Positions 1 to 6,415 of a DNA stretch of 12,977 nucleotides are shown piece by piece. Source of the stretch: Bacteroidales bacterium UBA2939 (GTDB taxonomy: Bacteria; Bacteroidota; Bacteroidia; Bacteroidales; P3); the NCBI GenBank assembly GCA_002349055.1, contig DECD01000051.1, forward strand, positions 6,352-19,328, in the 5' to 3' direction. Numbering within the stretch: the first letter of the stretch is position 1; every line of letters begins with the position of its first letter. The translations under genes were made by a program, and so were the position numbers. The notes beneath the pieces were generated by a model. The model worked only from the letters and a program-made list of their open reading frames with translations, was not told the DNA's origin and did no database searches.

Positions 1-465
1 GCCGATGCTGGCGGACATGCTTGGGTCTGCGGCGGCTACATGGAGCAGGACACCAACCGCTATTACATGAACTGGGGCTGGCAAGGCAATAACAACGGCT
101 TCTACAACCTTGGCAAAAACAACATGCCCATCAGCGGCCGTGGCTACAACTTCAACAAACGTCAGGAATACATCTCCGGTATGGTTCCCCCCGACGATTC
201 CAACCGTTTCGTGGGCATCGAGCAGGTCGACCCCACCTCCCTGCTGGGCCGTCCCTATCCCAATCCCGCCGTGCATTCCATCGCCCTGCCTTACATCACG
301 CAGACTGCCGCCGACCTGTACATCTATAACATCGAAGGTCGCCTGGTGGCCACCTATCGTGTGCAGCCTGGCGAAGGCGAGCTGACTGTGCGCGTCGATG
401 CCATGCCCGCCGGCGTGTACATCTATCGCATGAACAGCCAGACAGGCAAGTTTATGGTGAAGTGA
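1..465 (+). CDS. C10-family (streptopain-like) cysteine protease, C-terminal fragment with T9SS sorting domain
   Basis: The frame is open from base 1, so the gene begins outside the window and only the last 154 residues are seen. The visible start GGHAW (residues 4-8) followed by NWGWQG (24-29) and NGFYNL matches the region around the catalytic His and the conserved Trp of C10 peptidases. The catalytic Cys must lie upstream. From YPNPA (about residue 86) to the end (LYIYNIEGRLV, then MPAGVYIYR...GKFMVK) is a typical type IX secretion C-terminal sorting domain, so the protein is probably exported across the outer membrane and anchored or released as a secreted protease. The internal ATG at base 40 is not a real start. 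The stop lies two bases from the stop of the convergent kinase gene with no hairpin between them. The call rests on motifs; catalytic competence cannot be judged without the N-terminal part. Confidence 0.85.
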   Translation, partial: ADAGGHAWVCGGYMEQDTNRYYMNWGWQGNNNGFYNLGKNNMPISGRGYNFNKRQEYISGMVPPDDSNRFVGIEQVDPTSLLGRPYPNPAVHSIALPYITQTAADLYIYNIEGRLVATYRVQPGEGELTVRVDAMPAGVYIYRMNSQTGKFMVK

Positions 466-467
466 GA

Positions 468-1703
468 TTATTGAAGCGGCAGGGTGATGATGAACGTCGA
501 ACCCTGACCGAGTTCACTTTCAAGAGTTATGTGGCCCTGGTGGAGTTTTACCACCTGGGCCACATAGTTTAATCCTATGCCGAAGCCTTTCACGTTGTGG
601 ACATTGCCCGTGGAGACGCGGTAGAACTTCTCGAACACATGCTTCTGGTCCTCTTTCGAGATGCCGATGCCGTGGTCGCTGACGCGTAGCTCGAACATGC
701 CGTTCACGATGGCGGTCGACACCGTGATGTCGGGGGCGTCGGTGGAGTACTTGATGCCGTTGTCGATGAGGTTGTAGACGAGGTTGGTGAGGTGCAGCTC
801 GTCGGCTACAATCACCGACGGGTCGGCCTCCAGGCGGGTCTCCAGCTTTCCGTTGCGGTTCGAGAGCGTCAGGGCGAAACTCTGCGTCACCTTTTCTATA
901 ATCCGGTGTACGTCAACATCCTTCGGGTTGATGCGGAAGTTCTTGTTCGACATCTTGGCGCTTTGCAGGATGGTCTCCACGAGGACGCGCATGCGCTGGT
1001 TCTCGTCGTTGATGATGCCGATGAAATTCTGACGCGAGGCGCTGTCTTGCGAGATGGTCTCGTCGCGCAGCATCTCGCAGGCCAGGCTGATGGTCGACAA
1101 GGGAGTCTTGATTTCGTGCGTCATGTTGTTGATGAACTCCGACTTCATCTGGTCGAGTTTGCGCTGGATGGCCAGGGCGCGCAGCGAGATGATGAACATG
1201 GCGGCGATGATGAGCAGCAGGAAGAAGCTCATGTAGACGAAGAGCTTCGAGTTGCGTTGCAGAAAGAGTTCGGTCCGGGGGAAGGCCAGGGTGATGAAAA
1301 ACTGGTTGTTGGAGACCACGCCTACGGGATGGAAGTTGTAGCGGTAGGGCGACTCCTCCAGCTCCTTCTCGTGCCGCGGGTCCGAGCTGTAGAGGAACGA
1401 CCGCTCGCTGCCGTTGTAGAGGCCCACCTCGGGACGTATGTCGATGCCGTTGAGCAGCAGTTGCTCGGCAACCAGCGAGTCGAGCTCCTGGTAGCTGAAG
1501 CTGGTCACGGGCTGGTCGGCATCGGGTCGGCTGTCGCCGTCGAGCTGCTTGACGACCTCGTCCATGGCGTTGCCCACGCCGATGTTGAACATGTTGTCGT
1601 TGATGGAGAAAGTGCGACGGGTCTGATAGAACTGGATGAGTACCAAACTTACGGCCGCAATGGCAAAAACCGATATGATGAAGATGCGTATCCAGCGTTT
1701 CAT
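468..1703 (-). CDS. Membrane sensor histidine kinase without adjacent response regulator
   Basis: This is a 411-residue histidine kinase. A membrane segment at about residues 5-25 and a second at about 155-178 enclose a sensor region of roughly 130 residues that should face the periplasm. No HAMP-like linker is evident: HisKA follows the second segment almost directly, with the phospho-acceptor His196 in the motif MTHEIKTPLS. The ATP-binding part shows the N box NLIDNGIKYS (Asn311, Asn315), the G1 box DHGIGIS (343-349), the F box FEKFYRV and the G2 box GFGIGL (373-378), so the kinase looks intact. The layout resembles RprX-type kinases of Bacteroidota, but I do not see enough to name it so. 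No response regulator lies downstream (it converges on the protease gene) or upstream (divergent pyrG). Its partner must be elsewhere. I found no convincing TAnnTTTG promoter in the 126-bp gap to pyrG. Confidence 0.93.
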   Translation of the reverse strand: MKRWIRIFIISVFAIAAVSLVLIQFYQTRRTFSINDNMFNIGVGNAMDEVVKQLDGDSRPDADQPVTSFSYQELDSLVAEQLLLNGIDIRPEVGLYNGSERSFLYSSDPRHEKELEESPYRYNFHPVGVVSNNQFFITLAFPRTELFLQRNSKLFVYMSFFLLLIIAAMFIISLRALAIQRKLDQMKSEFINNMTHEIKTPLSTISLACEMLRDETISQDSASRQNFIGIINDENQRMRVLVETILQSAKMSNKNFRINPKDVDVHRIIEKVTQSFALTLSNRNGKLETRLEADPSVIVADELHLTNLVYNLIDNGIKYSTDAPDITVSTAIVNGMFELRVSDHGIGISKEDQKHVFEKFYRVSTGNVHNVKGFGIGLNYVAQVVKLHQGHITLESELGQGSTFIITLPLQ

Positions 1704-1801
1704 GACGTTTGAACGATGTGTGTTAGTATTTAGTTTTTAGAGAAGTAACGCATGTTGAAAAAAAATATTTTCCATAAAGACGAGATTTCGCAATTTTTTA
1801 G

Positions 1802-1809
1802 TACTTTTG
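1802..1809 (+). promoter_or_regulatory. Putative -7 promoter element of the pyrG operon
   Basis: TACTTTTG matches the Bacteroidota -7 consensus TAnnTTTG exactly and lies 20 bases before the chosen pyrG ATG. No clear TTTG was found at the expected -33 position, so the call rests on the -7 box alone. The same TACTTTTG occurs before the barrel gene at 8575, there with a good -33 box. Confidence 0.5.
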
Positions 1810-1829
1810 CAAAAAACATATTTTATATT

Positions 1830-3437
1830 ATGAATACAAAGTATATATTTGTCACCGGCGGTGTCGCATCTTCACTGGGCAAAGGAATCATCGCCGCATC
1901 ATTGGCCCGACTGCTGAAAGCCCGAGGCTATTCCGTTACCAACCAGAAACTTGACCCGTATATCAACATCGACCCGGGCACGCTGAACCCCTACGAGCAT
2001 GGCGAGTGCTATGTCACCGAGGACGGTGCCGAGACCGACCTCGACCTCGGCCACTACGAGCGCTTCACCGGCGTCCCCACCTCGCATGCCAACAACGTCA
2101 CCACCGGCCGCATCTACAAGAACGTCATCGAGAAAGAGCGTCGCGGCGACTTCCTGGGCAAGACCGTCCAGGTCATCCCACATATCACCAACGAAATCAA
2201 GGAGCGCATCACCGCCCTCGGCAACACCGGCAACTATGAGTTCGTCATCACCGAGATTGGCGGCACCGTGGGCGACATCGAGTCCTATCCCTTCGTCGAG
2301 GCTGTCCGCCAGCTGAAGTGGAACCTCGGCCGCTCGTGCATCGTCATCCACCTCACCTATATCCCCTACATTGCCGCCGCCGGCGAGCTGAAGACCAAGC
2401 CCACGCAGCACAGCGTCAAGGCCCTCCAGCAGCAGGGTGTGCAGCCCGACATCATCGTCTGCCGCACCGAGAAACCCCTCACCCGCAGTGTGAAGGAGAA
2501 AATCGGCCTCTTCTGCAACATCGACGGCGACAGCGTCATCGAGGACGGCGACGTGGCCAGCATCTACGACGTGCCCATCAAGATGCGCGACGAGAAACTC
2601 GACGTGCAGGTGCTCAAGAAGCTCGATGTGCCTGTCAAGAAAGAACTCGACCTCCACAACTGGGAGTCGTTCCTCTACAAGCTCCACAACCCCGAGCGCG
2701 AGGTCAACGTGGCCCTCGTGGGAAAATATGTCCAGCTTCAGGATGCCTACAAGTCCATCACCGAAGCCTTTATCCATGCCGGCGCCGAGCTGCGCTGCAA
2801 GGTGAAGGTGAAATATGTCAACTCTGAGGAACTTACCGCCGAAAACATCGCCGAGCGTTTTGCGGGCCAGAGCGGTATCCTCGTGGCCCCAGGCTTCGGC
2901 ACCCGCGGCATCGAGGGCAAAATCCTCGCCGTGCAGTATGCCCGCGAGAACAAGATTCCCTTCTTCGGCATCTGCCTCGGCATGCAGTGCGCCGTCATCG
3001 AGTTCGCACGCAACGTGCTGGGCTACAAGGACGCCCACTCGGTCGAGATTGCCCCCGGCACCGGCCATCCTGTCATCGACATGATGGAGGAGCAGAAGCA
3101 TATCTCCAACATGGGCGGCACCATGCGCCTCGGAGCCTATCCCTGCCAGCTGGTCAAAGGCTCCAAGGTCTACGACATCTACGGCAAGGAGGACATCAGC
3201 GAGCGCCACCGCCACCGCTACGAATTCAACAACGCCTTCCTCGACGAGTTCAAGGCTGCCGGCATGGTGCCCGCGGGCATCAACCCCGACAGCGGTCTGG
3301 TGGAGATTGTCGAGATTCCCTCGCATCCCTACTTCGTTGGCTCACAGTTCCATCCCGAATACAAATCCACCGCCATGCACCCGCATCCGCTCTTTGTGGC
3401 GTTTGTCGAGGCGGCACTGAAATACAAGCAAGCATGA
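1830..3437 (+). CDS. pyrG: CTP synthase
   Basis: A 535-residue CTP synthase that converts UTP, ATP and glutamine to CTP in the cytoplasm, the last step of de novo pyrimidine nucleotide synthesis. The N-terminal synthetase domain opens with the family start MNTKYIFVTGGVASSLGKG, which holds the ATP-binding loop. ITEIGGTVGDIES follows further on. The C-terminal class I glutamine amidotransferase domain carries the nucleophile Cys382 in FFGICLGMQ and the His508/Glu510 pair in QFHPE. Length fits the family (about 535-545). An in-frame ATG at 1752 would add 26 residues, but these are not family-like and the extension would run across the TACTTTTG promoter box, so 1830 is chosen. The stop overlaps the mtnN start (ATGA), which makes it the first gene of a coupled three-gene unit. 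Confidence 0.98.
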   Translation: MNTKYIFVTGGVASSLGKGIIAASLARLLKARGYSVTNQKLDPYINIDPGTLNPYEHGECYVTEDGAETDLDLGHYERFTGVPTSHANNVTTGRIYKNVIEKERRGDFLGKTVQVIPHITNEIKERITALGNTGNYEFVITEIGGTVGDIESYPFVEAVRQLKWNLGRSCIVIHLTYIPYIAAAGELKTKPTQHSVKALQQQGVQPDIIVCRTEKPLTRSVKEKIGLFCNIDGDSVIEDGDVASIYDVPIKMRDEKLDVQVLKKLDVPVKKELDLHNWESFLYKLHNPEREVNVALVGKYVQLQDAYKSITEAFIHAGAELRCKVKVKYVNSEELTAENIAERFAGQSGILVAPGFGTRGIEGKILAVQYARENKIPFFGICLGMQCAVIEFARNVLGYKDAHSVEIAPGTGHPVIDMMEEQKHISNMGGTMRLGAYPCQLVKGSKVYDIYGKEDISERHRHRYEFNNAFLDEFKAAGMVPAGINPDSGLVEIVEIPSHPYFVGSQFHPEYKSTAMHPHPLFVAFVEAALKYKQA

Positions 3438-4111
3438 AAATAGGAGTTATCATAGCCATGGACATCGAGTATCGCCAAATGCGCGATGCTCTTGGCGGCG
3501 ACATGGGCCGCTTGGGAGACAACGAAATTGTTCTGTGGCGGTGTGGTGTCGGCAAGGTGAATGCTGCCGTGGGCACCATGCGCCTCATCCAGGAACACCA
3601 CCCCGACGCCATCCTCTCCACCGGCCTCGCCGGTGGTATCGACCCGCAACTCAATGTGATGGACATCTTTGTCGCCACGCAATGTGTCTATCACGATGTG
3701 GATTGTGGAGGCATCAGCGAGGATGGTCCCTGTGTGCTCGGACAGGTTCAGGGCCTGCCGGCTCGCTACGATGCCAATCCGCACCTCTTGGAACATGCCC
3801 TCGAGGTCCCTCTCCAGGAAAAAGAGCGCCGTGTGACGGGACTCATCTGCACCGGCGACCAGTTCATCACCGACCTCGAACGACAGAATACCATCAAGCG
3901 CCATTTCATCGACGGCCTGGCTTGCGACATGGAGAGCGCCGCCATTGCTCAGACCTGCTACCTGATGAACGTGCCGTTCATCAGCCTGCGCATCATCAGC
4001 GACACCCCCGGCCGCACCGACGACCATCATCTGCAATGGGCCGACTTCCTCTCTTCGATGTGCGACACCTCGTTCCGCTTTGTGAAAAAATATTTAGAAT
4101 CATGGAAGTAA
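3434..4111 (+). CDS. mtnN: 5'-methylthioadenosine/S-adenosylhomocysteine nucleosidase
   Basis: A 225-residue nucleosidase of the Pfs/MTAN family. It removes adenine from S-adenosylhomocysteine, methylthioadenosine and 5'-deoxyadenosine. The key residues of the E. coli enzyme have counterparts: Glu12 in AMDIEY, Met166-Glu167 in CDMESAAIAQ, and the catalytic acid Asp190 in RIISD. The glycine-rich stretch STGLAGGID (62-70) is also typical. The ATG overlaps the pyrG stop by four bases and the gene's end overlaps the luxS start by ten bases, so translation of all three is probably coupled. Its product S-ribosylhomocysteine is the substrate of the next gene. Removal of 5'-deoxyadenosine would also relieve product inhibition of radical SAM enzymes such as HydG at 6658-8088, but that link is only inference. 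Confidence 0.96.
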   Translation: MKIGVIIAMDIEYRQMRDALGGDMGRLGDNEIVLWRCGVGKVNAAVGTMRLIQEHHPDAILSTGLAGGIDPQLNVMDIFVATQCVYHDVDCGGISEDGPCVLGQVQGLPARYDANPHLLEHALEVPLQEKERRVTGLICTGDQFITDLERQNTIKRHFIDGLACDMESAAIAQTCYLMNVPFISLRIISDTPGRTDDHHLQWADFLSSMCDTSFRFVKKYLESWK

Positions 4112-4596
4112 TACAGAGTTTCACCATCGACCACACCCACCTCAAGCCCGGCATCTATGTGTCGCGCATCGACAAAGGGTTCACCACCTTCGACCTCCGC
4201 ATCACAGAGCCTAACCGAGAGCCTGCCGTGGCTCCCGCCGCCATGCATAGCCTCGAGCACCTCATGGCCACCTGGTTCCGCAACTCAAGCGCCAAAGACG
4301 ATGTTGTCTACGTCGGCCCCATGGGCTGCATGACGGGCATGTATGTCATCATGACCGGCAGCTACAGCGTCGAAGACATGCGCCGCCTCACCATCGAGTG
4401 CCTCGAGTGGATACTCACCCAGACCGAGGTGCCCGCCACCACGCCCGAGACCTGCGGCAACTGCCTGCTGCACGACCTCCCCATGTGCCACTGGGAGAGC
4501 CGCCGCTACCTCGACCGCCTGAAGAACGATTTCCACTGCGAGTACACCAAGCTCCAGGTGACCCTCGAGGACGGTAAGGTCTTCGCCGACGCGTAG
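4102..4596 (+). CDS. luxS: S-ribosylhomocysteine lyase (AI-2 synthesis)
   Basis: A 164-residue LuxS. It cleaves S-ribosylhomocysteine to homocysteine and 4,5-dihydroxy-2,3-pentanedione, the precursor of autoinducer AI-2, and so completes the two-step recycling route begun by mtnN. The metal site HSLEH (His49, Glu52, His53) and Cys118 (in TCGN) are present, and the catalytic Cys76 sits in GPMGCMTG. Length is normal for the family. The ATG at 4102 lies inside the last codons of mtnN. The stop TAG is followed three bases later by the 9-bp GATAGA array; no classical U-tract terminator follows, so read-through into the four-helix-bundle cassette is possible. Confidence 0.98.
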   Translation: MEVIQSFTIDHTHLKPGIYVSRIDKGFTTFDLRITEPNREPAVAPAAMHSLEHLMATWFRNSSAKDDVVYVGPMGCMTGMYVIMTGSYSVEDMRRLTIECLEWILTQTEVPATTPETCGNCLLHDLPMCHWESRRYLDRLKNDFHCEYTKLQVTLEDGKVFADA

Positions 4597-4599
4597 GAG

Positions 4600-4707
4600 G
4601 ATAGATGAGATAGAGGGGATAGATGAGATAGAGGAGATAGATGTGATAGAGGTGATAGAAAATCTATAATATCTATCCCATCTATCCCCTCTATAAAATC
4701 TAAAAAA
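4600..4707. repeat. 9-bp GATAGA array (12 units) that flips to its complement
   Basis: Read in steps of nine from 4600: GATAGATGA, GATAGAGGG, GATAGATGA, GATAGAGGA, GATAGATGT, GATAGAGGT, GATAGAAAA. Then, without a break in phase: TCTATAATA, TCTATCCCA, TCTATCCCC, TCTATAAAA, TCTAAAAAA. Seven units run forward and five are in the complementary orientation, exactly 12 x 9 = 108 bases. The two halves pair: 4610-4625 is the perfect reverse complement of 4679-4694 (16 bp). After one mismatch a further six bases pair (4627-4632 with 4672-4677). It fills the gap between luxS and the four-helix-bundle gene. Confidence 0.9.
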
Positions 4708-4722
4708 ATCAAATTAATAATT

Positions 4723-5271
4723 ATGGATAACAACCCCCTAACCCCCGACCCAAAGCAGTACAAGTACCTGCGGAAGCAGACCAAGTGGGAGGCTCTCTGG
4801 TTTTACCAGAAGACTGTGGTGTTGTATCAGATGACGGTGGTGTTTTGCAAGAGGTTCCTTCCCGCTTATGGCGACCGCACTGTCGATCAAATGGTGCAGG
4901 CGGCTCGTAGCGGAAAGCAGAACATCGTCGAGGGGTCGGCCGATGGGGTTACTTCCACCGAGATGGAGGCCAAGTTACTCAATGTGGCGCGCGCCAGCAT
5001 CAAGGAGCTCAAGGAAGACTATCTGGATTATCTTTCAGTACACAAGTTGTCACTGTGGGATAAGGGGCATCCTCGCTATGCAGCCATGCAGGCTTTTTGC
5101 CATGACCATAACCGTCTGGCTGACTATGAGCTTTATTTTGAGCGGTGGGATGATGAGGTGTATGCCAATGCCGCAGTGACACTCTGTTGCATGGTCGACA
5201 CTATGATGCAGACTTATATCCAGAGGAAAGAAGAGGAATTTGTCAAACAGGGGGCATCAAGGAAAGGATGA
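4723..5271 (+). CDS. Four-helix-bundle (23S rRNA IVS/S23-like) protein
   Basis: A 182-residue soluble, helix-rich protein. The stretch MVQAARSGKQNIVEGSADG (about 57-75) is the signature of the four-helix-bundle family found in 23S rRNA intervening sequences and related to the Avd proteins of diversity-generating retroelements. The continuation (EAKLLNVARASIKELKEDYLDYL) is also typical, and the overall form resembles Bacteroidota proteins annotated 'four helix bundle suffix domain'. No catalytic motif, signal peptide or membrane segment is seen. Family members are thought to bind nucleic acid; the role here is unknown. The ATG at 4723 follows an AT-rich leader with no recognisable promoter. 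Codon use looks less GC-biased than in the upstream operon. The end overlaps the next ORF by ATGA, and the last residues (GASRKG) may be an artefact of a frameshift at the G-run 5250-5254. Confidence 0.85.
   Translation: MDNNPLTPDPKQYKYLRKQTKWEALWFYQKTVVLYQMTVVFCKRFLPAYGDRTVDQMVQAARSGKQNIVEGSADGVTSTEMEAKLLNVARASIKELKEDYLDYLSVHKLSLWDKGHPRYAAMQAFCHDHNRLADYELYFERWDDEVYANAAVTLCCMVDTMMQTYIQRKEEEFVKQGASRKG
5250..5254 (+). other. Candidate frameshift site (run of five G) joining the two cassette ORFs
   Basis: A run of five G lies near the end of the four-helix-bundle frame. With one extra G, or a -1 slip, the frame would continue ...FVKQGGIKERMTAARLGYRT... straight into the small coiled-coil ORF. 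That gives one protein of 230 residues: 4723-5414 is 692 bases, and one more makes 231 codons including the stop. A genuine mutation, programmed slippage, a sequencing error and two coupled genes are all possible. Confidence 0.45.
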
Positions 5272-5414
5272 CCGCCGCCCGTCTTGGCTACCGCACTTCG
5301 GAACGCGAGGCTTTGGCCAAAGCCCGCCGACAGATTGCCGAACTGCAGCAGCAGGTGGCCTGGCTAAAGAACGAGAACGCCATACTGCGCCAACAACTGG
5401 ACAGCAGAAGATAG
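5268..5414 (+). CDS. Small leucine-zipper-like protein or displaced C-terminal part of the four-helix-bundle protein
   Basis: A 48-residue ORF whose ATG overlaps the preceding stop (ATGA) and is preceded closely by the purine-rich GGAAAGG, so it could be translated by coupling. Residues 12-44 form a clear coiled coil: Leu26, Leu33 and Leu40 are seven apart, and Ile23, Val30, Asn37 and Leu44 fill the other core position. A buried Asn at that place is typical of parallel dimeric zippers. The N-terminal part (MTAARLGYRTSEREALAKAR) is basic. It reads like a tail of the four-helix-bundle protein, and shifting one base upstream would fuse the two. The stop TAG is made by the first GATAGA unit of the right-hand array. 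An upstream in-frame ATG at 5187 is an unlikely start because it lies inside the previous gene. Confidence 0.6.
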   Translation: MTAARLGYRTSEREALAKARRQIAELQQQVAWLKNENAILRQQLDSRR

Positions 5415-5472
5415 AAGGGATAGAAGCGATAGAGGTGATAGAAACGATAGATGATCGATCACATCTATCCCC
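5410..5472. repeat. Second 9-bp GATAGA array, right flank of the cassette
   Basis: Seven units of nine bases from 5410: GATAGAAGG, GATAGAAGC, GATAGAGGT, GATAGAAAC, GATAGATGA, then a degenerate TCGATCACA and the flipped TCTATCCCC. It has the same unit and the same in-phase switch of orientation as the array at 4600-4707. GATAGATG (5446-5453) pairs with CATCTATC (5462-5469). CATCTATCCCC (5462-5472) is also the exact complement of 4615-4625 in the left array, so the two arrays could pair across the whole cassette. The first unit supplies the stop codon of the coiled-coil ORF. Confidence 0.85.
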
Positions 5473-5500
5473 CTTATTCCTCCATCGCCTCTTATACAAT

Positions 5501-5593
5501 AGCTTAACGAAAGCTCAACTATAGTTTAACCATGATTTATGGTTAAACGATGGTTAAACGATGGTTGAAGTATGGTTGAAGTATGGTCGAAGT
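5501..5593. repeat. 11-bp minisatellite with orientation switch
   Basis: Five direct units of 11 bases run from 5539: ATGGTTAAACG twice, ATGGTTGAAGT twice, ATGGTCGAAGT. Before them lie units in the opposite sense: AGTTTAACCAT (5523-5533) and the weaker AGCTCAACTAT and AGCTTAACGAA, separated from the direct units by GATTT. GTTTAACCAT (5524-5533) and ATGGTTAAAC (5539-5548) make a perfect 10-bp hairpin with a five-base loop. The remainder of the 5415-5687 gap holds the right GATAGA array and the terminator; no gene is seen in it. Confidence 0.85.
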
Positions 5594-5634
5594 GTCGTTG
5601 GGAATACTAAGGTGGGTTTGAGAGGAAATAAAAT

Positions 5635-5660
5635 AAGGGCCTTCCGGCAGGAAGGCCCTT
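5635..5660 (-). terminator. Rho-independent terminator of the outer membrane barrel gene
   Basis: A perfect 11-bp stem, AAGGGCCTTCC / GGAAGGCCCTT, with a four-base loop. On the minus strand it is followed by ATTTTATTTC, a U-rich tail, and it lies about 27 bases past the stop of the gene at 5688-6347. On the plus strand only a short T tract follows, so it may also act weakly in that direction. Confidence 0.9.
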
Positions 5661-5687
5661 TGATTGTTTGGGTTTGTCAACTATGGT

Positions 5688-6347
5688 TTAGAAGTGATAG
5701 TTGAAGCCGATGGCGAAGTTGTTCAGGTGAGCGTTGAGGGTCTGGGCGTCCATGTTGAGACCGAGACCGAACTCGTGGCTACCCCAGTTCTCGGCGGTGG
5801 CGAAGTTGGCATAGCAGCCGAGCAGGTTGACATAGAGGTCCATGGAGATGTGCTCGTTGAAAGCATAGTTCAGACCGGGGATGACAGCAAGACCAAAGCT
5901 GGTGTAGTTGTCGCCATTGTCGGTGGTAACGCTACCAGTGGTGTTGTAGTTCGAGCTCTCGAGGTGGAGTCCGACGTTCAGCTGAGCCTCGCAGAAGACG
6001 GTGAAGTTCTTCCAGTTGGCCACATTGTAGCGGAAATACGGGGTAATGTCGATGGTGGGCTGGCCGGAGGCACCGGTGTTGGAGGTCGAAGTGTACGTGT
6101 CAGAGTTGACGGTGTAGTTGCGGGTGTAGTCGTAGGCCCAACCCAGCTGGACACCAATCTGCATGTTGTCGTTCAGCCAATAGCCAACTTTGGGGGCAAT
6201 CTCGAAGTGGTTGTTGGTGGTGCCGGTGACATAGTCAGTGGCGTGCATGTTTCTGTGAGAAGCTTCGAGGGTTCCACCGAGCACCCACTGAGCGTTAGCG
6301 GTCATTGCAAAAGCTGCAAGTGCAAGGGTTAACAGAATTTTTTTCAT
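5688..6347 (-). CDS. Small outer membrane beta-barrel protein
   Basis: A 219-residue protein with a signal peptide MKKILLTLALAAFAMTANA, probably cut before QW. The mature part is made of alternating strands rich in Gly, Asn, Thr, Tyr and Trp and ends in the aromatic residue of NYHF, as usual for outer membrane barrels. It fits the OMP_b-brl-like small porin or OmpA-barrel group of about eight strands. Substrate or partner cannot be told. It has its own promoter (6416-6447) and terminator (5635-5660), so it is a single-gene unit. Confidence 0.8.
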   Translation of the reverse strand: MKKILLTLALAAFAMTANAQWVLGGTLEASHRNMHATDYVTGTTNNHFEIAPKVGYWLNDNMQIGVQLGWAYDYTRNYTVNSDTYTSTSNTGASGQPTIDITPYFRYNVANWKNFTVFCEAQLNVGLHLESSNYNTTGSVTTDNGDNYTSFGLAVIPGLNYAFNEHISMDLYVNLLGCYANFATAENWGSHEFGLGLNMDAQTLNAHLNNFAIGFNYHF

Positions 6348-6415
6348 TTTTTTAAAGGTTTTAGTTAAACAATGTGTTATTTATTTTTTATCAATTTTTC
6401 TTAAATTTGACGATG

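Larger units (their letters stand above)
4600..5472 (+). other. Repeat-bracketed four-helix-bundle cassette (possible mobile or RNA-based element)
   Basis: The four-helix-bundle ORF and the coiled-coil ORF are enclosed by arrays of the same 9-bp unit. The left array ends 15 bases before the start codon and the right one begins on the stop codon. Left GGGGATAGATG (4615-4625) and right CATCTATCCCC (5462-5472) form an 11-bp inverted repeat around the genes. The family is known from intervening sequences in 23S rRNA, which are likewise stem-enclosed, so a unit of ORF plus stem is a reasonable reading. No transposase, integrase or target-site duplication is visible, and mobility is inference. Confidence 0.4.

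Noticed and set aside
792..1712. Long plus-strand frame across the histidine kinase
   Set aside because: Low-complexity Val/Asp/Glu/Gly-rich shadow. The kinase motifs on the minus strand are unmistakable.
1752..1829. Upstream ATG extending pyrG by 26 residues
   Set aside because: Not family-like, AT-rich, and it would cover the TACTTTTG promoter box. MNTKYIFVTGG is the normal start.
1899..3326. Long open frame (475 codons) on the minus strand across pyrG
   Set aside because: Shadow of a GC-biased real gene. The translation is a low-complexity mix of Ala, Val, Asp, Gly and His with no family likeness, while pyrG is certain.
5187..5267. Earlier ATG for the coiled-coil ORF
   Set aside because: It lies inside the four-helix-bundle gene. 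The ATGA overlap start at 5268 has a purine-rich leader and fits better.
4600..5472. CRISPR array or diversity-generating retroelement
   Set aside because: The repeat units are 9 bases with no spacers. The four-helix-bundle protein is Avd-like, but no reverse transcriptase or template/variable repeat pair is visible.
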